A stretch of DNA of 64,000 nt from Neorhizobium sp. JUb45 (GTDB taxonomy: Bacteria; Pseudomonadota; Alphaproteobacteria; Rhizobiales; Rhizobiaceae), in assembly GCF_004343585.1 (NCBI RefSeq), contig NZ_SLYW01000008.1:142507-206506 (forward strand), in the 5' to 3' direction. Below the pieces are notes generated by a model. The model saw only the letters and a list, made by a program, of their open reading frames with translations. It searched no databases and had not been told where the DNA came from. Below are positions 45,227 through 54,120 of the stretch, in pieces. Each line of letters opens with the position of its first letter. Position 1 is the stretch's first letter. A program made the translations under genes and the position numbers.

Positions 45227-47047
45227 ATGGCAATGACCCTTCCACTGGTTCTTCCACGCTCAGCGTCGTTGCCGACCACCTTTGGTGGGACCGTGGGTCT
45301 CTATACCCCATCGGCAGGCAAGGTTCAGCCTTGTGATCTCGCCGTGCTTCTCGCAAGCCCATGGGGGCTGGAGGAGATGTGCACGCGAAAATTCTGGCGC
45401 ATCCTTGCCGAAAAACTTTCCGATCGCGGTATCGCCAGCCTGCGTTTCGATTATCCGGATACCGGCGATGCTCTGGATGGCGCTTGCGAGCTTCAGGGCC
45501 TGAGCGCGTGGACACAAAGCCTCGTGCAGGCCGCTGCCGAACTTCGCCGGATTTCCGGTTGTCGGAAAATCGTGGTTCTGTCGCAGGGTCTCGGTGCCGT
45601 CGTGGCCACCGATGCGGTGCCGCTTCTGAATGATGTCGAAGCCATGGCCTTTCTGGCGCCGGTCACGTCCGGCCGCATGCATCTGCGCGAACTGGCAATC
45701 TGGTCTAAGGTGGTGGATGAAAATCTTGGCCTGACGGAAGAGCAGCGTCACGGTCCGGGCGTATCGATCGCTTCCTTCGTCATGCCGCCTGCGGTGGCGG
45801 ATGATGTGCGCAAGGCCGATCTTCTAAGCCTGAAAAGCATGCCGGCAAGCCGCTGCCTTGTCATTGCACGGTCGGATCGTCCGTCGGATGCCGGTTTTGC
45901 ATCGCATCTGAAGACGCTCGGCGCGGATGTAACCTGCCATACGTTCGAAGGATATGACCGGCTGGTCTCGAACCCTCTGGCGGCGCGTGTGGCACCGGGC
46001 CTGATCAACGATCTCATCGACTGGATCGCTTCACTGCCTTCCGCACAGATCGCGCTTTCCAGCCCAACCGTTGCGCAGTCACATGCCCTGCCGCTTTCGG
46101 GAGATGGTTTCGCGGAAACACCGTTGCGCTTTGGCCAGTATCATCGTCTGTCCGGCGTTCTGTGTGAACCACAGGGTGAGCGAAAGGGGGCTGCGGTCGT
46201 TCTTGTCGGTTCCGCCTATGACCGCCATTGCGGCTGGGGCCGAAGCACGCTCATGCTGGCGCGCGAGCTCGCCCGTTCGGGTATCACTTCGCTGCGCTTC
46301 GATACTGCCAATGCCGGTGACAGCCCGCCAAGGCCGGGTGAGCCCGAACAGGTGCTTTATGGCTCCGGCCAGAACCTCGACCTGCAGGAAGCTGTCGGCT
46401 TTCTGCAGTCGCTCGAGGCGCGGCCTGTCATCGTCGCCGGGCGCTGCAGCGGTGCCTATCTTGCCATGCAATGCGCCGAAGCGGATCCAGGTATTGCTGG
46501 CGTCGTCGCCGTCAACATTGCGACCTTCCGCTGGAAAACCGGCCGTTCGGTCGAGGAAGCGGTCAGCAATGCTGGCCGCAGCCTTGGCGAATACGGCGCA
46601 CGTGCATTGCGGCTGGAAACCGTGAAACGCATTCTGCGCGGCGAGGTCAATGTCGTCAGCGCGTTCTTCCATATCGGCAAGGGCCTGTGGGGCCGCGTTC
46701 GCAACCGCGCACTTGGCATGGTGCGTTTCTGGCTACCGCATGGTCGCTCCGTCAGCGCGCTGTTTCATAATCTGCAGGCGCATAACAAGCCGGTGGCATT
46801 GCTCTATAGCGAAAACGATTATGGTCTCGAAGAATTCGACTACTATTTCGGGCAGGGCGGTGGCCGCCTTTCCGGTTTCCCCAATGTCAGCGTGACCATG
46901 ATCCCGGCCGCCGACCATAACCTGACGCCGCCTTACGCACGTGAAACCTATCTCTCGGCCATTCGTCACATGGCACTGAATATCTCGGTGGAACAGCAGC
47001 CGGAAGGCGCGGCGCAGCCATCCATGGAAGTCGTTCAGGCAATCTGA
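45227..47047 (+). CDS. Tandem alpha/beta hydrolase with Cys nucleophile
   Basis: A 606-residue protein made of two alpha/beta-hydrolase modules. Module 1 (about 20-270) has a nucleophile elbow VVLSQGLGA (S119) but no convincing catalytic His. Module 2 (about 310-590) has the elbow VAGRCSGAYL with Cys407 where Ser is usual, an acidic residue in YSENDYG and a His in AADHNLTPP, giving a plausible Cys-His-Asp triad. Similar hydrolases occur in exopolysaccharide/exosortase-linked loci. No signal peptide, so it is cytoplasmic. ATG 45227 or the ATG 6 nt later may start it. It converges on the GH2 gene with 15 bp between stops; a thioesterase or acyltransferase role with the nearby carrier protein is possible but unproven. 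Confidence 0.75.
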   Translation: MAMTLPLVLPRSASLPTTFGGTVGLYTPSAGKVQPCDLAVLLASPWGLEEMCTRKFWRILAEKLSDRGIASLRFDYPDTGDALDGACELQGLSAWTQSLVQAAAELRRISGCRKIVVLSQGLGAVVATDAVPLLNDVEAMAFLAPVTSGRMHLRELAIWSKVVDENLGLTEEQRHGPGVSIASFVMPPAVADDVRKADLLSLKSMPASRCLVIARSDRPSDAGFASHLKTLGADVTCHTFEGYDRLVSNPLAARVAPGLINDLIDWIASLPSAQIALSSPTVAQSHALPLSGDGFAETPLRFGQYHRLSGVLCEPQGERKGAAVVLVGSAYDRHCGWGRSTLMLARELARSGITSLRFDTANAGDSPPRPGEPEQVLYGSGQNLDLQEAVGFLQSLEARPVIVAGRCSGAYLAMQCAEADPGIAGVVAVNIATFRWKTGRSVEEAVSNAGRSLGEYGARALRLETVKRILRGEVNVVSAFFHIGKGLWGRVRNRALGMVRFWLPHGRSVSALFHNLQAHNKPVALLYSENDYGLEEFDYYFGQGGGRLSGFPNVSVTMIPAADHNLTPPYARETYLSAIRHMALNISVEQQPEGAAQPSMEVVQAI

Positions 47048-47062
47048 AACATCGAACTGCCG

Positions 47063-49513
47063 TCAGAAGCGGGTTACAAGCCCGCTGCCGAGCGCGCTGA
47101 TCGACCCACTCGGCAAAGCGCTCGCGTCAATATCATCAAGCGGTAGTAATGCCAGCTGTTTCGCGGCTCCAGGCGCCAGATGAAATCCCGTTTCCGCCGC
47201 GCGAAAACCCTCGATGCTGATCGAAACCGATTGCGCCAGCCGATCGGTCTGCACCTGCAACGTCCAGCCGCCGTCCTCGTTCTTCACAAGGCTCGCCTCG
47301 ATCGCGGCGGCATGCAGGGCACGCGTCCGTCCCAGCGGAAAATGAAAGGCATCAGCGATTATCTCGCCACTCGCCGTATCCTTCAGCCGCGCCACGGTCA
47401 CCTCATGCGAGGGCGGGCCGAAACGATAGGCATAGGTCGTATCGAAAAACGCGCCAAAAAAGTCGGTTGCCGCCAGTGTCACGGCCTGTCTCGGTTCCAG
47501 CGTCAGCGCCCTGTTGCCGCTCACCACCGGCTGCCGGCCATCGCGCAGGCAGGCAAGCTCGACCACCAGTTCACGTGGTAATGCGCCGTCATTGATGACA
47601 TGCACATCCAGCCCGTTGGTGCCTTCGTCGGAAAGAACCACCTGTACCGGGCGAAACGCCCGTTTCAGCGCATGCCAGGTCGATTTCGGCCGCCCCGTCG
47701 CATCGATGACACCCCAGCCGGCGCCGGGCAGCAGATCCTGCAGGGTCCATACCAGCGCACCATTGCAACTCGAGCCCGGCCGCCGCCATTCGGCGAAGGT
47801 CGCTTCAACCACTTCGGCTGTCGCGGCGCGGGAAAAGGCGAGGTAGCGCTCGGGGTCCTCGTAACGCAGCCTTGATGGCTCGAAACCATAAAGTTCCTTC
47901 AGATAATGCTCGCGCACATCCTCGAAATCCCATGAAGTGCCGGCGTCGCGTGGGACCCGCGCCTTCCAGCCCGGATCATGCGAGGGCGGCACAGGAAGAT
48001 GGTGGTCCAGTGTTTCCGTATCCGGCACATTGGAAAACGCCAGGCATTCGGCGGCAAAGCGCACATTGGCGCGGCGGGCATCGTCAAGCGGCCGGCAATA
48101 GGCACCGACGCCGTAATAATGCGCCACACCGGCATTGGGAAAAAACGGCAGCGCCCCGCCGCTCGGCGAGTTTTCAACGTAAGGCGCATCCGGTCGCCCT
48201 TCGCGGCAGACTTGCGCCAAAATCCCGGTCGCCAGCGCGCTTCTCCATTTGGCCTCCGGCAGGCCCATCATCGCGCCCTGCTGAAACATCTCGCTGCCGC
48301 CGCACAGGATCGCCAGCGACGGAGAGGCGGAGGTAACGTTCAGAAATTGTTCGACTTCCGATTTCACGTGAATCAACAGGGATTCATCATTAGCCGGGTA
48401 ATCGAAGTTGGCGAACATGAGGTCCTGCCAGACCATGATGCCCAGTTCGTCGCAAAGCTGAAAGAATTCGCCCGTCTCGTAGGCAGCGATGCCGGGAATG
48501 CGGATCATGTTCATGACTGCTCCCGCCGCCAGTTTCAGCCACGGCTCGTAGTCCTTGCGTCCACCGGGCAAAGAAACGATGTCGGCGGAGGTCCATACCG
48601 CACCACGGCAGAAGATCTTTTCGCCGTTGACGCGAAGGGCAAAATCATTGCCGTCGTGCCCGCGATCGGCCTCGATGCGCCGAAAACCGGTGCGACCGAT
48701 GATGTGTTCACCGCTGCCGTCGCTGACGATGACATCATGCAATGCCGGTTCACCATGGGTCTGCGGCCACCATGGTTTTATATCCGGCAGATGCAGCTCG
48801 GCGCGGCAGTAACCATCGGCAAACACGAACGCGGCTTCCCGGCCATCGCAGAGAAGCCGCAGATCCGGGGCAGGGCTGCTGGCGGCAAAACTCACGCTGA
48901 GTATACCTGTGCCATCGTCCTCCAGCGTCGCAATTATGGAAAAATCGCGTGCCTTTTCAGCCGTGCGCAAAAGAGAAATCGCCCGCCACGGCCCCACCGC
49001 CACCACATCCGGGCACCAGCCGGGCATAAACCCCAGCGCCGTTGTGCGAATCAGACGCAGACCCTGCGAACGCATCATCCTCGGCCGCCAGCGGGCGCGT
49101 GGGCCGGTTTTGGCCAGATGCGGGCCGATGGCGCGAAAACACATGGCCAGCCGATCGCTACCGGTCAGAACGACGGGCACGTCATGCGCCTCGAACATGG
49201 TTTTCGAGGTCAGGATCAGTTCGTCGTTGAAATACACCTCGGTTATCGTTGCCAGTCCGGCAAACCGCAGCACGGCTTCACCCACCGCTTCGCTGGTCAG
49301 ATCGAGCTGATACCAGGCATCGATGTTTTCCAGTGAGGTCGGATTTGCCGCATCGAGCCTTTTCGCATCCCGCAGGGCGGAGGCTACGGTTCCGGGCACC
49401 GGAGCGACTATCCACTCGGCAGTCTCGGGAATGTCACGGGGTGTCGCATAGGCCCCGGCATCGCTCAATGTCAGCGACCAGCCGTCTGCCAGAAACCGTT
49501 CACCGTCCCTCAT
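47063..49513 (-). CDS. GH2-family glycosidase (beta-mannosidase-like)
   Basis: An 816-residue protein with the GH2 architecture: jelly-roll sugar-binding domain (about 1-170, including PVPGTVASAL), Ig-like domain, TIM barrel (about 290-580) and C-terminal beta domains. The acid/base Glu is E408 in LCGGSEMFQ and the likely nucleophile E489 in FAAECLAFSNV, 81 residues apart, which fits GH2. These motifs are closer to beta-mannosidases than to beta-galactosidases but deviate from the usual NNE and SEFG forms. No signal peptide, so cytoplasmic. ATG 49513 is chosen (37 nt after the DUF1839 stop); an upstream start would overlap that gene. It is the last gene of the carrier-protein operon. Confidence 0.8.
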   Translation of the reverse strand: MRDGERFLADGWSLTLSDAGAYATPRDIPETAEWIVAPVPGTVASALRDAKRLDAANPTSLENIDAWYQLDLTSEAVGEAVLRFAGLATITEVYFNDELILTSKTMFEAHDVPVVLTGSDRLAMCFRAIGPHLAKTGPRARWRPRMMRSQGLRLIRTTALGFMPGWCPDVVAVGPWRAISLLRTAEKARDFSIIATLEDDGTGILSVSFAASSPAPDLRLLCDGREAAFVFADGYCRAELHLPDIKPWWPQTHGEPALHDVIVSDGSGEHIIGRTGFRRIEADRGHDGNDFALRVNGEKIFCRGAVWTSADIVSLPGGRKDYEPWLKLAAGAVMNMIRIPGIAAYETGEFFQLCDELGIMVWQDLMFANFDYPANDESLLIHVKSEVEQFLNVTSASPSLAILCGGSEMFQQGAMMGLPEAKWRSALATGILAQVCREGRPDAPYVENSPSGGALPFFPNAGVAHYYGVGAYCRPLDDARRANVRFAAECLAFSNVPDTETLDHHLPVPPSHDPGWKARVPRDAGTSWDFEDVREHYLKELYGFEPSRLRYEDPERYLAFSRAATAEVVEATFAEWRRPGSSCNGALVWTLQDLLPGAGWGVIDATGRPKSTWHALKRAFRPVQVVLSDEGTNGLDVHVINDGALPRELVVELACLRDGRQPVVSGNRALTLEPRQAVTLAATDFFGAFFDTTYAYRFGPPSHEVTVARLKDTASGEIIADAFHFPLGRTRALHAAAIEASLVKNEDGGWTLQVQTDRLAQSVSISIEGFRAAETGFHLAPGAAKQLALLPLDDIDASALPSGSISALGSGLVTRF

Positions 49514-49550
49514 CCGCCATCCCCATTGCCGTGCCGCTGTAAGAGATGGC

Positions 49551-50525
49551 TTAGGCGGCCTCGCGGGTGTGCGCAAGTTCTGCGCCAAGCCCCGCCATCA
49601 CCGCATCCCAGGCGTCTATCGCCGGGTCGAGGGCCGTTGCCAGCGGTTCGAATTTCTTGCGTGCCAGCGCCCGCGCCAGCACGAATTGCGCGGATTTCGC
49701 CGTTTCGGCGATCTTCAGCGCGTGAGTTGCCTGTTCAGCCCGGTCGAGCCAGATCAGATGTGCCGCCAGAAGTTCGAAATTCGCGCCCAGCTGTCGCAAT
49801 GTGTTGAACGCGTATTTGTGAAAATAGGCGAACTCGCGCTCGGCCAATACTGCCGCCTGTGCGGGAAACACGTTTGCAAAAGCCCGCACCGGATTATGGT
49901 CCGGTCGACGCGCAAAATGCCGGCCGAGCAGCCGTTCCGCCTCGGCGCGCATATGGCTGGCCTCAACCTTCCGTGCCGGAAATTTTGCAAATTCCGTATA
50001 GGGCAGGAAAGGCGGATCCTTTTCCGTCAGGTGATGCTGAAAGATCCCCGAAAAATCTTCGCCGGAAAGCGAGAAGAAGCCGCCATTATGGAAATAGTCC
50101 ATGCTACGCCCGGCCACATCCAGCCGGTTGATGGCAACCGTCGTCTTGCCATGCTCGGTGCCATAGGTCAGGCCGCGCGTGTCGGGCAGATAGAAACTGT
50201 CCATTTCCAGCAGGCACAAACGCCCGCGGGAAATCTGCTCCAGCACATGGTTTTCCGGTCGGTCGAAAATCGCCAGTTCGGTGACGCGGATATCGTAGAG
50301 TGATTCGAGGTCTTCCAGAGGCACCTTGAAGAAGGTGAACTGATCGCCTTCGAAATCCTGGCTCAGCGTAAAACCCAGCATCGCTTCCGGCGGCAGGCCG
50401 GCTGCCGAAAGCACCTCGATCCACAGGTCGACGTAACAATTGGTTTCCGGCCAGATGCGGTCAGTCGCATGCAGAACATGCGGCTGATGGTTTGCCGGGT
50501 CGGCCTGCGGGAAGACAGTGGTCAT
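49551..50525 (-). CDS. DUF1839 protein, possible aminoacyl-carrier-protein transferase
   Basis: A 324-residue protein of the DUF1839 family, which is found next to amino acid:carrier-protein ligases. No enzymatic activity is established to my knowledge. The N-terminal half has features of the papain-like C39/BtrH_N fold: Cys30 in ETNCYVDLW, LLEMDSFYLPDT, then His125 in YGTEHGKTTVAINRLD, followed by GGFFSLSGEDF. BtrH moves an aminoacyl group from a carrier protein to an aminosugar antibiotic, so a similar transfer from the carrier protein encoded here is a testable inference. The C-terminal part is helical. ATG 50525 lies 2 nt after the ligase stop, so expression is coupled; GH2 follows by 37 nt. 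Confidence 0.75.
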   Translation of the reverse strand: MTTVFPQADPANHQPHVLHATDRIWPETNCYVDLWIEVLSAAGLPPEAMLGFTLSQDFEGDQFTFFKVPLEDLESLYDIRVTELAIFDRPENHVLEQISRGRLCLLEMDSFYLPDTRGLTYGTEHGKTTVAINRLDVAGRSMDYFHNGGFFSLSGEDFSGIFQHHLTEKDPPFLPYTEFAKFPARKVEASHMRAEAERLLGRHFARRPDHNPVRAFANVFPAQAAVLAEREFAYFHKYAFNTLRQLGANFELLAAHLIWLDRAEQATHALKIAETAKSAQFVLARALARKKFEPLATALDPAIDAWDAVMAGLGAELAHTREAA

Positions 50526-50527
50526 GA

Positions 50528-51439
50528 TCAGCCCCAAAGTGCTGCGCGCACGTGTTCCGGCCAGTCTTTGACATCCAGCCCATGCGTATGGAACAGCGCC
50601 AGCGCAATACGCTCCAGCCCGAAGCCGACGCAGGCCGTATGCGCCACGCTGCCGTCTTCCAGGTTCAGGCCCCATTTGGTGCCGAATGAGTCCTGATGAT
50701 AGTTGAAACTCATGCAGGCTGTCGGGTTGGCGGCCGAGTTGATCGGGATCAGCAGTTCGAATTTCAGGTTCTGGTCACGCTGGTTGTTGACCATCATCTT
50801 GCCGGCACGGCCGAAGAACGGGTCGTTGGCAATGTCGATCGTGACGTCGAGGCCGACGACCTTCATCATCGCGACACCGCGATCCATCCAGCTCTGGCGG
50901 AAATCGGTCACATGCTGTTCCGTTCCCATGCAGACATATTCGCGCATGCGGAAAAGCTGCTGGCGGGCCGGATCTTTGGAGGGCTCGTGGCGGAAGCAAT
51001 AGCTCTGCAGGTCGAACAGCGCACCGCCGGCCGGCAGGTTGCCGCGGCGGGCAACGGTCGGATAGAGCGGATAGCAGGCAGCCGGCGTCAGCACGATGTC
51101 AGTGGCTTTCTGGTCCTTGGTCCAGTCTTCCTCGCCCACTTCCATGCATTTCAGCAGGTTCATGTGGTCGAGTTCGCCGCCGCAGAACGAGTGCACGGTA
51201 CCGGCCAGCTGCGGGAAGCTTTTCATGTAGCCGCTGGTCTCGAAAAACGCGCGGTTCATGCCCGGCGGAAAGCGCATGGCTTCGGCGCCGTCACCACCGC
51301 CCACCTTGTCGATCAGCCGCTCGAAGGCGGCAATCACGTCTTCGAACTGGCCGCTGCGGCCATAAAGCCCGTCCACACCGGTATCGATCAGCAGGCCGGC
51401 ATCGAACAGCCGGTCGAGAAAGGAGGTCTGCATATCCAT
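50528..51439 (-). CDS. Amino acid:[carrier protein] ligase (SerRS-like)
   Basis: Truncated homologue of atypical archaeal-type seryl-tRNA synthetase, 303 residues, without a tRNA-binding domain. The family was characterised from Bradyrhizobium (Bll0957), Agrobacterium (Atu2573) and Methylibium: it activates glycine or alanine with ATP and loads it on the phosphopantetheine arm of a dedicated carrier protein. The zinc ligands expected from that work are visible: Cys122 (TPAACYPLYP), Glu152 (FRHEPSKD) and Cys270 (TACVGFG). Class II motif 2 covers FRHEPSKDPARQQLFRMREY and motif 3 is FGLERIAL. Agrobacterium-like context favours glycine. ATG 51439 follows AGGGG. It lies between the ACAD and DUF1839 genes in one operon. 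Confidence 0.9.
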   Translation of the reverse strand: MDMQTSFLDRLFDAGLLIDTGVDGLYGRSGQFEDVIAAFERLIDKVGGGDGAEAMRFPPGMNRAFFETSGYMKSFPQLAGTVHSFCGGELDHMNLLKCMEVGEEDWTKDQKATDIVLTPAACYPLYPTVARRGNLPAGGALFDLQSYCFRHEPSKDPARQQLFRMREYVCMGTEQHVTDFRQSWMDRGVAMMKVVGLDVTIDIANDPFFGRAGKMMVNNQRDQNLKFELLIPINSAANPTACMSFNYHQDSFGTKWGLNLEDGSVAHTACVGFGLERIALALFHTHGLDVKDWPEHVRAALWG

Positions 51440-51479
51440 CACGTCACCCCTGAGGAAAAGGAAAGATTGGTCGTGGATC

Positions 51480-52661
51480 TCAGCCGAGCAGGCTGAAATC
51501 CGGTTTCTGCACCAGAAGCATGGTCGCGCTGTTGGCGAGGATGCGATCGTTGGAAATCATCAGCTGCGCCGAATGCGCATCGCGCAGGTGGCGGCCGAGG
51601 CTATAGGGCGTGCCGTTCTTGTAGCCCATGATGCCGCAGATCAGCATCGCCTTGTTGATGATATCGAGGATCGTCTGCGACGAGGCGATCTTGATATTGT
51701 TCATGGCGACGGCAAAACTCATGGAAGACAGGCGGTCGCCATCGGCACGCGCGGCTTCATAGGTCTCGATGCCGGAAAGCAGGTTGGATTTCACCAGCTG
51801 CAAAAGATTGGACGCTTCGGCCAGATGCAGCGCACCGGGCGGAACCTGGCCGGCCGATTTGCGGGCGGCGGCACGCACAAAACTCTGGGCGCGAGACACC
51901 GCATCGGCGGCAATGCCGAACCACACGCCGCTCCACAAAAGGTGGCAGGTCGCGAGCATGGATTGCGCGGCAATTTCGGCAAACGGCTTTGGAAATACCT
52001 GTTCGGCCGGCGCTTCACCCTTGAACAGGAAACCGTCCGAGCAGGTGCCGCGCATGCCAAGCGTATCCCAGACATGGGTCTGTTCCAGCGTGTACTGGCC
52101 CTTGCGGAACACGGTCATCACCTGGTCGCTCGGGGCTGCATCGGCATTGGCGCGAGAGGTAATCAGAATGGCATCGGCCTGCGCACCGTAGGAAATCACG
52201 GTCGCGTCCTTGGTCAGGCGGCAGGTGGTGCCGTCGATCTCGATGGCGCAGATCGAATTGCGCAGGTTGCCGCCGATGCCGCCTTCGGTCGTTGCCGAGC
52301 CCAAAAGCAGCTGGCGTCCGGCCACTTCCTTCATGAAGCCCAGGTGCCATTGGCTTTCCTCGCCGTGCTCCACCAAGCTCGAAAGCTTGATGTGATGCAT
52401 GGCAAAGATCATCGCGCTTGAAGCGCAGGCCTGTCCGAGGATCGAGCAGACCTCGGCGATTTCCAGCAGCGAGGCGCTTTCGCCGCCATGGGCGGATGGC
52501 ACCTGAATGCCAAGCAAACGCTCGGCCTTCATCGCCTCCACGGCCTCTTTGGGAAAACGGCCGTCCGCATCGACGCGATCGGCAAATTCTGCTGCGACTG
52601 CCGCCACGCGGTGCGCGCGGGTGCTAAGCGTATTGTCGGTGGCGAGTGCAGCGAGAGACAT
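51480..52661 (-). CDS. Acyl-CoA dehydrogenase-like flavoprotein
   Basis: A 393-residue ACAD-fold protein predicted to bind FAD: N-terminal helical domain, beta domain with LLLGSATTEGGIGGN and the C-terminal helical bundle. Its substrate is probably not acyl-CoA: the C-terminal YEG-type catalytic Glu of MCAD is replaced in the aligned region by LMISND, and the gene is co-translated (TGATG) with a carrier-protein gene. Related ACAD-like enzymes oxidise aminoacyl groups on carrier proteins (for example prolyl-S-PCP in pyrrole formation) or act as flavin monooxygenases. Oxidation of the loaded amino acid is therefore an inference. The ligase gene follows after 40 nt. Confidence 0.85.
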   Translation of the reverse strand: MSLAALATDNTLSTRAHRVAAVAAEFADRVDADGRFPKEAVEAMKAERLLGIQVPSAHGGESASLLEIAEVCSILGQACASSAMIFAMHHIKLSSLVEHGEESQWHLGFMKEVAGRQLLLGSATTEGGIGGNLRNSICAIEIDGTTCRLTKDATVISYGAQADAILITSRANADAAPSDQVMTVFRKGQYTLEQTHVWDTLGMRGTCSDGFLFKGEAPAEQVFPKPFAEIAAQSMLATCHLLWSGVWFGIAADAVSRAQSFVRAAARKSAGQVPPGALHLAEASNLLQLVKSNLLSGIETYEAARADGDRLSSMSFAVAMNNIKIASSQTILDIINKAMLICGIMGYKNGTPYSLGRHLRDAHSAQLMISNDRILANSATMLLVQKPDFSLLG

Positions 52662-52912
52662 CAGGCGGCCTCGCGGCTCTTGATGATCTGCGCCACCGTT
52701 GCTTCGATCGCCGCAATGCTGGCGAAGGACTTGCGGTTCAAAAGGCTATCCGGGAATTCGATATCAAAGGCTTCTTCGATCGCCAGCATCACCTGCACGG
52801 ATGCGAAGGAAGAAAGGCCGGCGGCATAAAGATCCGCCTCATCGGTGATATCCGTCACCGCCACGGGCAGGCCGCCAACACGGCCCAGCAATTCGCGAAT
52901 CGTCTCGTTCAT
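52661..52912 (-). CDS. Aminoacyl carrier protein (ACP-like)
   Basis: An 83-residue four-helix carrier protein. The phosphopantetheine site lies in LYAAGLSSFASVQVMLAIEE; Ser35 (in LSSF) is the likely attachment residue, equivalent to the DSL Ser of ACPs. ATG 52912 is preferred over GTG 52927, as GGGAG precedes it. It is the first gene of a five-gene operon (carrier protein, ACAD, ligase, DUF1839, GH2) and should be the substrate of the SerRS-like ligase, as shown for the Agrobacterium and Bradyrhizobium pairs. A phosphopantetheinyl transferase must come from elsewhere in the genome. Confidence 0.88.
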   Translation of the reverse strand: MNETIRELLGRVGGLPVAVTDITDEADLYAAGLSSFASVQVMLAIEEAFDIEFPDSLLNRKSFASIAAIEATVAQIIKSREAA

Positions 52913-53073
52913 CTCGACATCTCCCACGCATTCAATTGTTCATCGATTGATGCTTGGGTTTTAGCGAAGAGAGCCTAAGGAACGGCAAAGTAATTTGGTG
53001 AAATCTTGGATGCGGGATTCTGTAGAATTTGAGTAAAGGGGCGGTATAAGGCTCCTCGCCTTTCGCGTGCCCG

Positions 53074-54120
53074 TCACTCCGGAGGATAGCGATGCGCCTC
53101 CCCGCGATAATCGCTGACCGAATAACAGCCGCCATCACGTCTTGCCGCATTCTCGCCGATTACCGCCTTGCCATGGCCGCCGGGAATATCCAGCACATAG
53201 GTCGGCTGACACAGGCCGGATATATTGCCACGCAGAGCGGAAACGATTTTCTGACCTTCCTCGATATCGAGGCGGAAATGGCCGGTGCCGGGGGCAAGGT
53301 CGGGGTGGTGCAGGTAATAGGGTTTGATCCGTGTCTCAACAAAGGCCTTCATCAGGTCGCCGAGAACGGCCGGGTCGTCGTTGACGCCCTTCAAGAGCAC
53401 AGTCTGGCTCACCATCGGAAAACCGGCATCCACCAGCCGCGCACAGGCGGCCCGCGCCTGCGGCGTCATTTCGCGGGCATGGTTGGCATGCAGTGCCACA
53501 TAAACCACCTTGCCGCTTTGCTTTAGCGCATCGATCATGGCGTCATCGATCCTGCCGGGTTCGACGACGGGCACGCGCGTATGAAAGCGCAGAATTTTCA
53601 CGTGTTCGATCTCGGCCAGACCGCGCATGATTACTGCCAGCCGGCGTGGAGACAGCACCAGCGGATCGCCACCGGTCAGGATAACCTCCCAGATCTGGCG
53701 GTTGTCGCGGATATAACCGAGCGCCGCTTCCAATTCGTCGGGCGCCAGCGTTCCATCGCCCTGCGGCCCCACCATTTCGCGGCGAAAACAGAAGCGGCAA
53801 TAGACCGGGCAGACATGCACGGCCTTCAACAGCACACGGTCAGGGTAACGATGCACGATGCCCTTGACGGGGCTGTGGGCGGCATCGCCGATCGGGTCCT
53901 CACGTTCTTCCGGCGTCGTCACCAGTTCGGCGCCATCGGGCACGAACTGGCGGGCGATCGGGTCGTTTTCGTCCGTATGGTCGATCAGCGCCGCCACGGT
54001 CGGTGTCAACGCGATGGCGTAGCGGTCGGCGACAGCACGCACCGCCTCCAGACGCTCCGATCCAATGAGGTTTGCTGCCAGCAATTCCTCGGGCGTCTTC
54101 AATGAGCGCACAGCGGTCAC
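53074..54120 (-). CDS. epmB: EF-P lysine 2,3-aminomutase EpmB
   Basis: Radical SAM, PLP-dependent enzyme of 348 residues that converts alpha-lysine to (R)-beta-lysine for EF-P modification. The iron-sulfur cluster motif is CPVYCRFC (CxxxCxxC) and the mutase features ILTGGDPLVLSPRRL and HPDLAPGTGHFRL are present. The GTG start at 54120 overlaps the epmA stop (GTGA), so the two are co-translated. The partner genes epmA and efp are adjacent, which makes the EF-P role firm versus a catabolic lysine aminomutase. Confidence 0.93.
   Translation of the reverse strand: MTAVRSLKTPEELLAANLIGSERLEAVRAVADRYAIALTPTVAALIDHTDENDPIARQFVPDGAELVTTPEEREDPIGDAAHSPVKGIVHRYPDRVLLKAVHVCPVYCRFCFRREMVGPQGDGTLAPDELEAALGYIRDNRQIWEVILTGGDPLVLSPRRLAVIMRGLAEIEHVKILRFHTRVPVVEPGRIDDAMIDALKQSGKVVYVALHANHAREMTPQARAACARLVDAGFPMVSQTVLLKGVNDDPAVLGDLMKAFVETRIKPYYLHHPDLAPGTGHFRLDIEEGQKIVSALRGNISGLCQPTYVLDIPGGHGKAVIGENAARRDGGCYSVSDYRGEAHRYPPE

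Noticed and set aside
53074..54120. Catabolic lysine 2,3-aminomutase linked to the lysine-type operon
   Set aside because: It is co-translated with epmA and adjacent to efp, so the EF-P role is far more likely.
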